From contig CM056877.1 of the NCBI GenBank assembly GCA_029876055.1, forward strand, positions 1,860,001 to 1,924,000: a DNA stretch of 64,000 nucleotides, given 5' to 3'. A program made the translations under genes and the position numbers. This stretch comes from Madurella fahalii (Eukaryota; Ascomycota; Sordariomycetes; Sordariales). Each line of letters begins with the position of its first letter. Position 1 is the stretch's first letter. The notes under the pieces were generated by a model. That model had not been told where the DNA came from. It was given only the letters and a program-made list of their open reading frames with translations, and did no database searches. Below are positions 10,893-23,000 of this stretch, piece by piece.

Positions 10893-12302
10893 TTAGGCGG
10901 CTGCGCCAAGCGTACGGAGCAGGTTCGCCTTTGCTCCCTCGACTTCAGCGTCATCCATGCTGAGAAAGTTGATCTGCATGTCATCGTTAGCGATCCTGCA
11001 TCCTCACCCTCTAAAATGCGCCATGTAAGATGGAAAACGTACCACTTCATCAGCTGCCCCAGCATTCCCGTACAACACGCCCTCCGACAGGCTGGCCGCA
11101 ATCCCCCTTTTCACTCTCTCCTCCCAGACCCCCTCCCAATTCCACTCCCCTGGTCGTCTTGCCGCCGGCTCCCCCTGGGCCTCGCCAGTACTACTAGTAC
11201 CCTGTCCGGCAGGATTCTCGGCTACTGAGCCCGGCAATGCCTTATTGTTGGCCGCCGCAGCCGCCTGCCTCCGGTGCGTCCGCCAAGCATGCCAGGCCCC
11301 CGGGTTCCCTGCCGCCTCAAGCGGCACCGAATCCAGCATGTCCTCGTCATCAAACGTGCTGCGGATATACCTCAGCACCTCGTACGTCGACACGTCCCTC
11401 CTTCGAGTCTGCGCAAAGCCCGGCGTGGTCGTGGTAGCCGACGATGAGGCGACCGACGCTCCCGACATGGCCGAGCCGGGCGTCACCGCCCCGGTCCCGG
11501 TAGCCGTGACCACTGCTGATCTCGGCGGTGGCGTCATCATCACGGCAGCCTCGGCGCCGCTGCTCCCTCTCCTCTTGGTAGCCCCTTCCATCGGTGCCTC
11601 CCTCGTCGCCGTCGCCGTCGCCGTTGCCCGAGCTCTTGATCCCCTCCCGAACCACCCCGGAAACCCGTGCCTCAGACTGAACCCCCCCGGTGGCAGCCTC
11701 TCATCGTCGCTGGCACTCACCGTGCCGCCGTCTTGCACATCAGTCGAGTACATGTAGGTCGTGAGCGGCGTGATGAGGGGGTGGAACATGTCGGTCGAGA
11801 AGGTGACGAGCGGGGGGAGAGAAGGGTATGTATCCGGAAAGGATATGTAGAAGCGCATGATGGCTGTTGCGTAGGGGCCTGTTCAAGTCGAGAAGCAGAG
11901 CAGTTGGTCCGCGGTTAGTTTTATATACGTCGCCTGGACTTGGACTTTTATGTAGCCGTTTGACCGAGTGAAGTGGGCGGGACGGTGTGTGGGATAAGGT
12001 GGGCAGGAGACAGATACAGAGATGGAGAGACGGCAATGGTGATAGAAGAAACGGACCTTTGCGCACAAACATCACGCCCGACCAGAGGCTTGGGTCGCCC
12101 GGCGTCAGGCTAACGTAGATGCCGTGGGGGCATGCTTGTTTAAGGCCGGCGCTAGCGATGACGTGTAAGCAAACATCGACGATATAAGAAGTGAGGTAGA
12201 TAAGTAGGCACTGAATTCGGGATATACGTACAACTCGGCGAGCAGGTGCTGTCGCTTCACGGCGGGCAAACTGCCCATTTTCGCGGCTGCGGGGAGAGTC
12301 AT
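10893..12302 (-). CDS. E2-like (UBC-fold) protein without active-site cysteine, AKTIP/FTS-like
   Basis: The model is complement(join(10893..10973, 11043..11878, 12057..12151, 12232..12302)), 360 residues. All three introns have GTACGT or GTCCGT donors and normal acceptors, and every join preserves frame: LLAEF|AGLKQACPHGIYVSL, MFVRKG|PYATAIMRFYIS, AADEV|INFLSMDDAEVEGAK. The N-terminal half is a UBC fold (SLTPGDPSLWSGVMFVRKGP, FPDTYPSLPPLVTF, FHPLITPLTTYMYST). Where E2 enzymes carry the catalytic cysteine after HPN, this protein continues TDVQDGGTVSASDDERL with no cysteine, as in E2 variants such as AKTIP/FTS. AKTIP works with Hook proteins on dynein-driven vesicle movement; that role is only inferred here. 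The second half is low-complexity Ala/Thr/Ser-rich. The start could also be the ATG at 12278 (MGSLPAVKRQHLLAEF), eight codons downstream. Confidence 0.85.
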
Positions 12303-12945
12303 TTGGATTTCAGTCCGCGATACGGCGCCGACACTCTACTAGAAGCGTAAATAAAGTGAGACGGGTTTACATGAGCACGATGAGCATGGTGGTAAGAGCT
12401 GCAAATCTAGACTGCTCGCCCTGCATGTGAGAGTTGCGACACCAAGGTTTATGCGTCGGTACAGCACTGAGCACCCCAAACCCTGACTCGGTGAGGGCAA
12501 ACATATAGGGTTAGGGTTACTCGTTGCCAAGCGCTTCATCGCCTCGAGCCACTTTTTGCGGCAGACATATAGGACAGTGCAAGCGATGGGGCTGAGACAC
12601 ACATTCGCACCGGGTTCTTTTGTGCTCCCGTAACCGAGGTTGGCTTCTATTCGCTCCTCCACAGCGGGTGTGTGCTATAGCGCTACGCAATGTGCTCCGC
12701 ACCTATGTTATCGTCCGCAGTGACACCTCCCCAACCGCTCTTGTTGGGACACCCTCCGTACGCCACCTCCCCAAACCGAAGATCGTCGTGCCAGATTGGG
12801 GAACCGGCGTTGCACACCTAGTCAGACATCGGCACACTTTCTCGCCAATTTCGCCCGTTCCCGTCGGGGGGGAGTGGGGGGCGGGGGGCAAGGAGGGCAC
12901 CCGGAGACCGGCAATGTCTTGCCTCACTTTTCTCGGAACTGTTTC
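12303..12945. other. Intergenic between two tandem minus-strand genes
   Basis: 5' flank of the UBC-like gene and 3' flank of the CCDC124-like gene. It contains two adjacent TTAGGG-type hexamers near 12507-12518 and a G-run near 12868-12890. No gene is supported. Confidence 0.5.
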
Positions 12946-14024
12946 CTAGGCAGAAGTACCCTGCCCCCCTTGTGGCTTGGATGCAAGGCGGGCTTCAATC
13001 TTGGCTCTTTCCTGTTCCCGAAGCTGAGCCAGCTCGTCCTTGGACGCGTCGTAGCGAGCAGTGAGCTGATTAAACGGGTTCTCGGGGCTCTTCTCAAACT
13101 CCTTCTTGATCTTCTCCTTCTTTTGGTTCAGCCGTAGGCCGACGCCGCTACCGTCGTCCTCCATCTCTTTGAGGCGTCGCTCCTCGAACTGGGCTAGGGC
13201 CGCCTTGTACCGCCTCTCAGGATGCTTGTCAATTTTCGCGTCGGACGATGCTGTCAGTGACAGTGCGTCCAGGGCGTTGTCGATGCCGGATGCGTTCAGC
13301 GCCGACAGGGAGCCGCCGCCGCCGCCGCCGTCGCCGCCGTCGAGCTGCGACAGGTCCAGACCCCTGGTCTTCCTGACCGCCGCCTTGGAATTCTTGGGCG
13401 CGGATCGTCCGGGGTTGTTCTTCTCCTCTTCGGCTAGCATCGCGTCCCGCTCCGCCTTCTTGCGAGCCTGCTCTGCCTTTTTCGCCGCTTCGGCCTCCCT
13501 AGTTGCGTGACGCAGGAGGTCAGCACTCGTCACCCTATCACTGCATGCGTACCGAATCTCGCACGGGTCTGGTAGGTAGGTGTGCTGGCTAGCTAAGGTA
13601 GGTGGATGGTAGCTTTGGGGGAAGTGAAGGGAGCATCTCTCGCCAGCCACGGCTATGCCGTACATGCAGCAGCAGGGCAGGGGGCACCCGTCGCGATGAC
13701 AGAATCGCATGCCGCATGCCGTACGCACACCGCAGGCCCCTGCCCATCGCACAGAGGATGGCCGGCCAGGCTGGCCCCCGAAGGGTGTCCGCAGCAAAGC
13801 CCCTCCGAAAGACAGAAAGGGTAAGACCGGGAGAAAGAAGTAAGTGGAGGATGGCGGACTCACTTTTTGGCATTGGACTTGGCTCCCTTCTCCCACTTGG
13901 CCGCTTCGGCAACCTCTCGCTCAGCTTCAGCCGCCGCCGCTTTTTTCGCTGCGGCTTCGGCCTTGCGGGCGTTGCCCGCTGCCTTCTTGCTATTGCCTTC
14001 GGCCCCGCCTTTCTTGGCCGCCAT
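12946..14024 (-). CDS. CCDC124: Lso2/CCDC124-like ribosome-associated coiled-coil protein
   Basis: The model is complement(join(12946..13498, 13864..14024)), 237 residues. Splicing joins GAKSNAKK to EAEAAKKAEQARKKAERD, the normal continuity of this family. The first half is a long, highly charged Ala/Lys/Glu helix or coiled coil beginning MAAKKGGAEGNSKKAAGNAR. The C-terminal half has the family-specific block HPERRYKAALAQFEERRLKE followed by NQKKEKIKKEFEKSPENPFN. Lso2 and CCDC124 bind the ribosomal A-site and GTPase-centre region of idle 80S ribosomes and help recovery from dormancy; this function is assigned by family. The length matches CCDC124 (about 220 residues) more than the short yeast Lso2. 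The single intron, 365 nt, is unusually long for this window and contains TAGG-type repeats. A Gly-run (GGDGGGGGG) lies near the middle of the protein. Confidence 0.88.
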
Positions 14025-17000
14025 GGTTGTTGCGGGCCTGTGCGATGTGCAGTTAAGCTGCGGATCCCCGGCCTGCCCGAGAGTTTATCTCGCAGTTAAT
14101 GAGCTGATCTGCTGACAGAACCAAAGAGTGCGTGCGTCTGGGCGTGATAGAAATGGAACATGTATCGAAGAATCGGCGCCTTGCAGATGGTGGGTAGCGA
14201 GACCTGATTGTATCGCTTTATGGCTTCATGGCGGGGTTGATTGTGCGGAGCTTGGAGCGCGCATAACAGGAGGGTGGGGTCGAACTTGCTGACGATGAAA
14301 TACTTGTTTGGGAAGCGACTTCTCTCGAGTCAGCTCAACCATCACATGCCCTATATCCTCGATGGACATACCCAATGAAGCTGGGTGCATCTAAACTCGA
14401 ACGTTGTGCTAGTTCATTCGTTGATTGTTTTTTTTATTCCTCTTTTTTTTTTTTTTTTTTTTTCCTTCTTTTTTTCCCTTCCCACACTCCCCACCTTCTC
14501 TTTAGTCTCTTCTTAAATTCTCCCTTGCATAGGTATGTAGAACGTCTAGCAGGGCAACCTGCCATGGCAGCAAGTAGATTGGAGCATATGCCAACTGGGA
14601 GCAGCGAATAAATCAAGAGCCGGGCTACATATCTTTGTCCTGGCAAGCATTCGTCGGCGCGTTCCCTTCCTAGAGTGGGATCTCTGTTCCCGAGGCAAAA
14701 GGTTTCCATCAGTTCCTCATCCGGATAGCTGCAGGCGAGGCTGTCCCTGCCCCTCCTTATCTGGACTCGTATTGCTTCTGTTTCTTTGCTTCGGTCCTGA
14801 CTGGTGATGATTGGGTCTTCTTGCTGCCCACAGCAGCTTCCCCGTGTCAACGGTTTCGATACTTGCTGACACTCGGGCAATCCTGACAAAATGCCGACTC
14901 GCGTCTTTTCCGTCCAAGGGAAACGAAGTACTCCAACGGCCCGCATCTGGGCCGATCCCAGAGCCAGTTTATTTAGTTTGCTTCCGCTGCCGGCCCAGGC
15001 TTGGCACCCAGAGAGTCGAATGAGGTACCTGGGTTGTTCGTTGACTCTTGTCGGTGAGTTGCATTCACCCCTGCGACTGGGATTGTTGCTGCATGAGACA
15101 CGTATTACCGGCCATTGGCCCTCCCACCGGGGGAGCATCGCGGCGTCCATCTGCACCCGCCACAATGCAAAAGGCTGTAAATCAGTATGTGCTCAGACTT
15201 GCTATCCCCGGCGAACTGCATCCTCGGAGTAAACCTTGCCGGTTTTATTGGGGCTTGCAGGTCAACTGGAGGAGCAAGTCCGGGGGTGCTTCAGTGTTGT
15301 TATCCGGCCGTTTGCCTGGACCGACAGGGTTGCTGGGGAGGCCCGGACCGTTGATGTTGCACAGGATGGAGAAGAGGGCCATAAACTTGCGGCATAAGCC
15401 CCGGGAATGCATGACTGTCTCGGTCGGTCGCAACGAGCGCTAGATTTCGAGACCAACACTCTCCAATTATGTTTTGCCTGCCCTTTCGATGCCCGTGACT
15501 TCAGAGCACAATCGTCAAGAGCCAAGCCTCGCTGGATCCTGACCGAGCCGGTGGCTTGTCCCGCAAGAGCTAAGCAAGCCGAACGGGAAGAGGTGCTGCC
15601 GCCGAACCTCGGCGTTTTATTGTCGCGCTCCAGGCCTCGCCTCTGGGCATCTCGCTGATGGTGACCTTGGAGCTGACTGGTGGCGAGGGGCGCTCTTCTG
15701 ACTGGATACGGCTTGGCTGTGTTGATGGTCGTCGTTAGCATGCGGCCTGCCGTTATCGATAGTAATTCGCGAGGCTGGCTTATGTTGCATGATATTGTAG
15801 TGTAATGAGGCCGGTGACGGGATCCCGGCTCGCACCCTGGTCGCCGAATCGATTCCCCAGGCCGCATCCATAAACCGAGTATCATACCTCGTCAAGGGTG
15901 ACATTGCCGGCCAATATGAGAGAGTCAACCACGGAGCGCCCCGCCTTCCGCTACTTCGAGAATATGGCGTGTCCAAAGTGGTCAGCAGGGCATTCCGGTG
16001 GCTCTCACGGCGTACTCGTCGAGAGGGGATAGACAGCTCGGTGGGACCCTCTCCGAGCGCCAACTGAAGGCTATCCCGTCAAGTAGCTGTAATTAGATGC
16101 ATGCAGGAGCATCCTGTTCCGGTTTGCCAGCTCAGTGAGGCATCCGGCGCCGACTACTTTTAGCGGTTGGAAATACCCTGAGATGCTTGACCCAGTGTGG
16201 GGCGGAACTGGCGTGTTTGAGAACAGCGTTTTGTTAAAGCGAGCCATCGTAGCTCTGGTCGTTTGTCCGAGGTGGTCCCGATATGCTCTCTGATGGCGAG
16301 ACGACATGTGTTGGAATCTGGGCTGTCCAGAGAGGGCGTTGATCTAGCCTATACTCGGCAAGGGCTTGTCGATCTGAACCAAAATACCCACTGCGGCCCG
16401 GAAACTGTAATGATTACTGTGTCGACAACTTCGCACAGGCCGGACCGGTTGGGCGTGGAAGCGAAATGGAGACATGATAGGCCCGTCTGCCTGTGTGACG
16501 TGAGGTGTAATTATGGGTGTGATAAGCCATTGCAGACGCGTCTCGCCCGACCTCCCGCGCCATCAAGGAGGTTGAGGTTGCCCGTCGTGCCCAGGTAACC
16601 TCTAACAGTTGCATGAGACCTCTCAAAGAAGTGTCCCGCACCAAGGCTGCATGACCGGTCAAGACGCAGCAGTCCCAGAAGAAACAGCTCAACCGGGCTC
16701 AGACGTAATGTGATTGCTTTTGACCAACTTGCGGAGGTGGATCCGGCCGGGAGCGCGTACCTCTCGATCGCTGCGCCTTCGTCGTCCGCCGTTTCGGGTT
16801 TGATGGATGCCCCTCCCTTTCCCGTCACAGTTCTCTTTCCACCATGTTATTTACTCGGTCCCGTTTCTAGCAGCTGGGGTCGGCCAACATGCGCCCCTCC
16901 TGTGCATGCTTAGCCGGCAGCCGTGGGTCGCGACCTTACAACACGAGACTCCTGAAGAAACCACGCACCGAAGCCTGCGTCTGACCGGGCGGCGTACACG

Positions 17001-20000
17001 CATGACGGACCTCTTGTGTCCGTGCTGTCGAGGGAAAGAGTAACCAGAGAGGAATGAAGCATTGATGCTTCAGCCTGCAGGATGGATGCAGTCTGACGGC
17101 GGCAACGGCAAGCCGGGGTCGGGTGGGCTTTTCGGGAGGCAGTTTGAAGCAACCTTGGCAAACGTCTTCTCTCAAATCGAGTCCCGTCGGAGACATGTCC
17201 GTACGCGGGCGAAATGCCGGGACCGACGGTTTTGGCTAGCCGGAACCCGCCGCTCGGGTGTGGCGGGTATGTACAGTACAGGCAACCTAATCGCCCGGGT
17301 CCCCAGCTTTCCATAGGTATCTTAGATAGGTAGGTAGCTTCCACCCAGAATCCGAACCGGTCGCGGAGCTCGGATTGTCTTGCATCGAAGGAAGCTAAGG
17401 GCCGACTTGCTCCATGTGCAGCACGGGAGACTAGACCTAGAAGGAATAGCACTAACTGCAGCTGCCCTGAAAGGCGTGCCAAGGACGCTGGCACTGCACG
17501 CCACAACCAACGACGATGAAGCGACCGGCTCTTTCGGGAGCCGTGATCAGACAGCTCAGCCCAAACCACGATCCTGGGTCAGATCAAGGTCGCCTGCAGT
17601 TTCAAAGCATGACGTCCTGCTTTTCGCGTTGCACAAAACATGTCGGGATACGCATGCGCCCTTCTGTACACACCCCCGGCTCCGTTTCCCGTCATCGCGA
17701 TCTTGCGCTGTGAACCGAGGGCTTCTCAGCGGGCGACCTCGACTCTCGACAAAATACTTTTTGCATCTCATCGCGGATTGGCAACTAAACGCCCAAGCTT
17801 GATGCTGACGACAGGACGGGAGCAGCAACCGGGGAAGGTGGTTTGACCGAGCCGCTGAATGCGGGGGTGACACAGGATAGAGGGGGCGTGACGGCCCAGA
17901 AGCATCTGGAAGACGACGATGCTTGTGTTGTGCGGGAGGGCTCACGTTGCGCCAAGGCGCAGCAACACACCCGCGCCTCCCCGCGCCTCAGCCTTTTCAA
18001 TGGGTAACTATGGGGGATGCGTTTGGCTGTGGTTAACCAAAATGACCCTTGCAGCCTGCATCTTCCCCGCCCTCATAAAGTTGAAAGTCCCGTCCTGGCG
18101 CAAGTCCGGTCTCCGGTGATCAGGTACCCGACAGTACCTCGCCAGGCTCACGTCATGTGTATCGATAAGGCGAAGGGATGTGTGATAACGACAAGGCCAG
18201 ACCCGGTTGGCCAGTGGAAGCTGGAGTGACGCTGCTGACTTTCCGGCGGGCTACGAGCGCTGTACCCGGTAGGGATGTTGTACCGTACACAGTAAGCGCC
18301 CACAGAGAGACACGATCCATTGGTTGCGGTTGGTGTTGGGAAGCTTGTCCCGGACGGCTGGGCGACGGACGTGGGCGGTTAAATCTCGGGCTCGTCCGTA
18401 ATGTTTATCGACAGTGACAGGACTCGGCCTTCTGCCTCCAATTGGCAATCCCCGTGCACGTATTACATACCATGTACCCTCGGTATACTGGATGCTGTCG
18501 AGTGGTTCCTTGGCCGCGAGAACGTGTCCCTCGAGTCAAGAAACGGACGCGCGGAGCCCTAGCGCTATCAACCTCGTGCGTGGGGGACGCCTTTGCTTAT
18601 TGGCCAATTCTGACCCGAGCGCTTGGACCCGTCGTCCTGTTAATCAGCAACAAGTGATTTGAGCTTCGCCGTAGACCTACCTCTCTAGATTGACCAAGAA
18701 AGGGATAGCAGAAACAAGAAGCCTGGCGCAAAGCCAGGCCTTTTGGAGAGGGGCCGCGTAGTTGGCATCAGCGCTATGTTGGAATTCCCTCTCGATCTTG
18801 TTCCTTCGGAATGGTGGGAAGGCGGTGCCGTTTGAGTTCCATTCGCCGGGAACCACGCTCTGAAAAATGCCGATATGCCGTCAAAGTGGTGGTAGCATGC
18901 GGCGGTGGGGCTACCGGCCGTCTTTGATGGTGTCGGATTTGGGTATTGCCCAGCCTTTGCCCGGCTCTGGCGGATTGCCCGGACCCTCGGGATCACCCAA
19001 TCTTCCACCCAAGACCTTGGCGTGATACGGTTCACCTTGGTTTACGTTGGGTGACTGGCTCAAGGTGTAGCCCCACCAGCCCCTCACAAGCACACGCCAC
19101 ATCCCTCTTCAAAAAAGTATGTACTTCACATTTCTTTCAGGTACCCCACCATCTCCACCCGCTGGCCCAGGGACACGTCTCGTTCACCCATTCGGCTCTC
19201 CCCCATGACCTTGCGGCGGGGACATTCAGCGTCCGTAAGAAGCCCAATAGGCCAACATTATTTCCCTCCGGCTAGCCGCCTTGAGCGGAGGGGGCTAAGG
19301 TAAGGGCGGGTTCACCCCCCTTCTATCCATGGCCAACCTTCTAGAAATTCTAGTTCACCCATAAAGCTGCACCATGATGATTTCATGCATACCGCCCCCG
19401 CACAAACTATCTACCGGAATACATTTTCTCGCCGCTAGAACCGGCAATGACTTCGCCGCCGCACGGTTAATCACTTCGGGTAGTGTGCTGGGGTTCACTG
19501 TAGCGGTGTAGTCCGCCTGGTTCTACGTGGTTCAAATTGACTGACAGCGAAAATCCCGCTGAGCCTCCTCCGTCCGAGTGCAGTGCAATGTAGATCGCGG
19601 TCCCTGGGAAGAAAAAATGCAACCGGGGGAAAAGGACACATGATTGCCAATGCATGCGTGCCTTGAAATGACGGGAGCTCGTAGCCAATGACGCCGAGAG
19701 CCAAGCACCTGACTTTCCATACTAGAAACCAAGCCACCCTATATCCAACCCTAACCCCATGTCTGTTCGGTTGATTTCTTCTCGCTTTTGCTCTAATGTT
19801 ACTTCTCGCTCGCTGGGTTTCACTTAGCCGGGCAAGATCCGGTGACACCTCGGTCACTCCCACGTACATACAGTACTGATTCGAACAGGATGACGCCGCA
19901 ATCTGCAGTGCTCTCCATTGGCAGAACCCAGACCTGGCGCGTTTTGAGATCCTAGTTTATCGCGCACGGGGTTCTGCAGGAATGCAACTTCTCGTGCGTT

Positions 20001-23000
20001 GATTGGTGCAGTAAAGCGAGCTGTGGCAGAAACCAACTCTCATGCTGCCCCCGGCCCGACAATCTGGTTGGGCTTCCAGGATGGGAACGCCATTTTTCTG
20101 GAAGCGAGCTGGCAAACAGGGGACCCTAGTCGATCGCAGCCCAGTCCTGTTGGATTGCCCGCGTCAGATCTCAGGGTCCATAACGAGACGCGGGCATCAA
20201 TGGGATAATAACATTTCGTAAGGAGCAAGCAAATGCCTACCTGAGGCCATGTTCGCTAAGTTACTGCTCTCTTGGGTCTTCACCCTACGCCAAACCGCCT
20301 GGGCCCCTTGTGCGTCCGGCGATCTCGGAGCATCTTCCAGTCGGATCGAACCGGTGTTTGACCGAGAGTATACGTATTTGAAACAAGACCAAGTGGGATG
20401 TTCAACGGCAGCCTCACGACACCTTTCGCCTCTCGATCCGGAGCTAATTTAGCGGATGGCAAGGGCCGCGGTACTAGAGGCGTATGCGCAAATTTGCGGG
20501 CGATGCGGCTGGGATTCCACAACACATTTGATGTCGGCGGGTCTGCCACATGGTCCCGCTCCTGTCGCCCAGCATCCACCGTTTCCATCCCCATGCTCTG
20601 GCACTAGTTCCGGTTGGCTTGCCACCAGGAATCTAGTCTTTTCCAGGAGAAAATATTTCCGCACACATGGGACGATCCAGCCATCGGTATCGCCAGACCG
20701 TCATATTTCCCCTTTCCATATCGGTCTGGGTAATTTCAGGGGCAGAGGACACCCATGTCCTCGTGTATGTCACGGACTTCACCGTACAGTAAGCTGGGAT
20801 GCACTGTGTGCACAAGGGGAATCATTCATTCACGTTGATTCCTGGGGGCCTTGCTTCCCTGGCACGCAGCCGGGATCTCGGCCAGCTTCCAAGAACTCGG
20901 TACCTGTAGGTCAAGTAAGGTTGAGATCTGAATGTTTTCTCAGATTTGATTATTACCTTCCCTGTCGAACTTAGACAAACGGACCAATGTCCCTCTAGAG
21001 ACTTAGCGAATAGTGCTGAGAAGAAGCAAAGAGATAAACAACTTGCAGGGGCAGTTCGGCTCGGTATAGGCGGGTTCGTGTTTCCGGGCTCCGCGATTGC
21101 TCAACCACACCTTGGCAAACCCGACCACTCGGAACATCGCGAGTCGCAACCAATGCTGACCGATCCATGCCGTCACAATTGGCCTAGTTCCTGGCTTCCC
21201 AACGTATTCCCCCCTCCCCCTTTCTCCCCTTCTCGCCGCACCGGATCGGCATTCGATTCCCAAGCAAGCTTTTGACAGCCCCATCACCGCTGTGTACGAG
21301 GTTACTTTTGTCATCATGCGTAGAGGCCGATGCCCGGCGCTGAGGGACCTCTGATCTAATGAGTCAAAAGTCCCCCGTTTGCACATTTGCTCGGTTTCGG
21401 GACTAGAGTTGCTGGAATCGCGCCCCACGTCACACGAGCGATGCTGACATTTGGTCTGGATGGTGAAAACCCAGCGTCGACCAGGGATAGCTGAGAAATC
21501 TAGAGTCTTGTCGTGTGATTGACCTCTTGTGAGCCATTTTGGGCGTTGTTCTCGGAGTGTTTCTGACATTGGTCAGAAGGCGTACGAAGTACAGTACGTC
21601 AATACAGTACCTAAAAGTGGGCGTCTTTTGGCGCTTTCCGGGATGAAGCCGCTAACTCGACTTGCGTAAAACGCCTAGTCCTTCCAAAGAACCGAAGGAA
21701 CAGACATACACTAGCTCCAACAAGCCAGGCGCTCGCTCGGATACTGATCTCAGATACGCATATTCAATGCCTGGATATGCGCGCAAGAATGCGATGTTCC
21801 TTGCCCGGGTTCCGTTCGTCACGATCGCCCACGTCTCACTCTTTGGCTCCGACCCATCACCGCCCTAGGCGATCCGGAAAAAACATCCAACCTCACACTT
21901 GATAGAGCTACGGGCATCTCGGGCCTTTTGCAAAACGATGCAGATGCGCCCACTGCGACCCTGCTCACGCGCCTCTCGCACTGGGCAACTACGCAGTAAC
22001 GTTTAATTATGGCCTGCCGATTGCAGCAGCTGCCCTCGCCTGATTGCATTCGTGCGTGTCTGCCTGAACGACAAACCCGATACCCAGCCTCTGCACGTTC
22101 GGCCCGCCTCGGGCGGCTGGCGGTGGTGTGCGTGCGTGCGAGAGACTCTTGAGATCGAGCTTGGTTCCTGATCTTGATCTAACGTTGTCTCTTGCGTCAG
22201 TTCGGCTCCTCAGGCTTCCTGGTGGCTACTCTGATCTCCCCACTGGCCTCCGTCCCCACACCGGGCTGCTCTTCCCGCAATTCTCCGGCTACCCGCATTG
22301 TCAGCTACCTTGGGTATTCACCGCCTCTCGACTCGCTAGTGGCTTGTTGTCAGGGTCAGCAGCGTTCAACCCCCGCCAGTATCGTCGCCCATCGGACATC
22401 GTTGCCCACTGGGTTCTGGTGCAGGCGAGGCGCAACCCGCGCCTCGCGCACAGCTCTTCCTAGCATGAGCGCCCAAGGAAAAAGGTAGGATGCTGCATGT
22501 ACAGGGTATTCATGCAGCCGTGCCGCGCTGGGCGATTGTGGTCACATTCAACTCGGTGCTAGGGAGGCTAATGGTGCGAGGCGGCGACGCCTCACTTCTT
22601 TTTTTGTTTCCAGTCCAGGGACAAACGCACGCTCACCCGCTCCGTTCCAGCCCAAATGCACCGCACGGCCTGATATGGCTGCACAACTGGAGAATCAATC
22701 AATGCGACCAAGCATGTTCCCATCCCACAAGTGACTCCGCCCGTCTCAGACAGCAACGCAGCAGCCTCGGTGGGGGCATGCCACCTGTGAGGGTTGTGGT
22801 GGATAGCCGCGACTTGCGACTGTGCTGGCTGGTATCCTACCAGGGTCCTGGGCTCTGGCGGCTGCCCCGTCTGCACACACCATCAAACCAACTACCCAAC
22901 CAGTCACCGTCTAAAGCAGCCGTCCGTGGTCACCTCTGCCCGCCGGTCCGGAGATGACGCAGCTGCCTTCTTGGACGAGGTTTCCGGGAAGGCGGGTTGC

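Noticed and set aside
12507..12518. Adjacent TTAGGG-like hexamers
   Set aside because: Only two units, interior to gene-dense sequence on both sides; too short for an internal telomere array.
14434..15165. Minus-strand open frame of 243 codons
   Set aside because: Ends in a poly-Lys/Glu tail made by a T-run, lacks conserved blocks and has no splice support.
16910..17569. Minus-strand open frame of 219 codons
   Set aside because: Composition typical of chance frames in GC-rich non-coding DNA; no domain or homology recognised.
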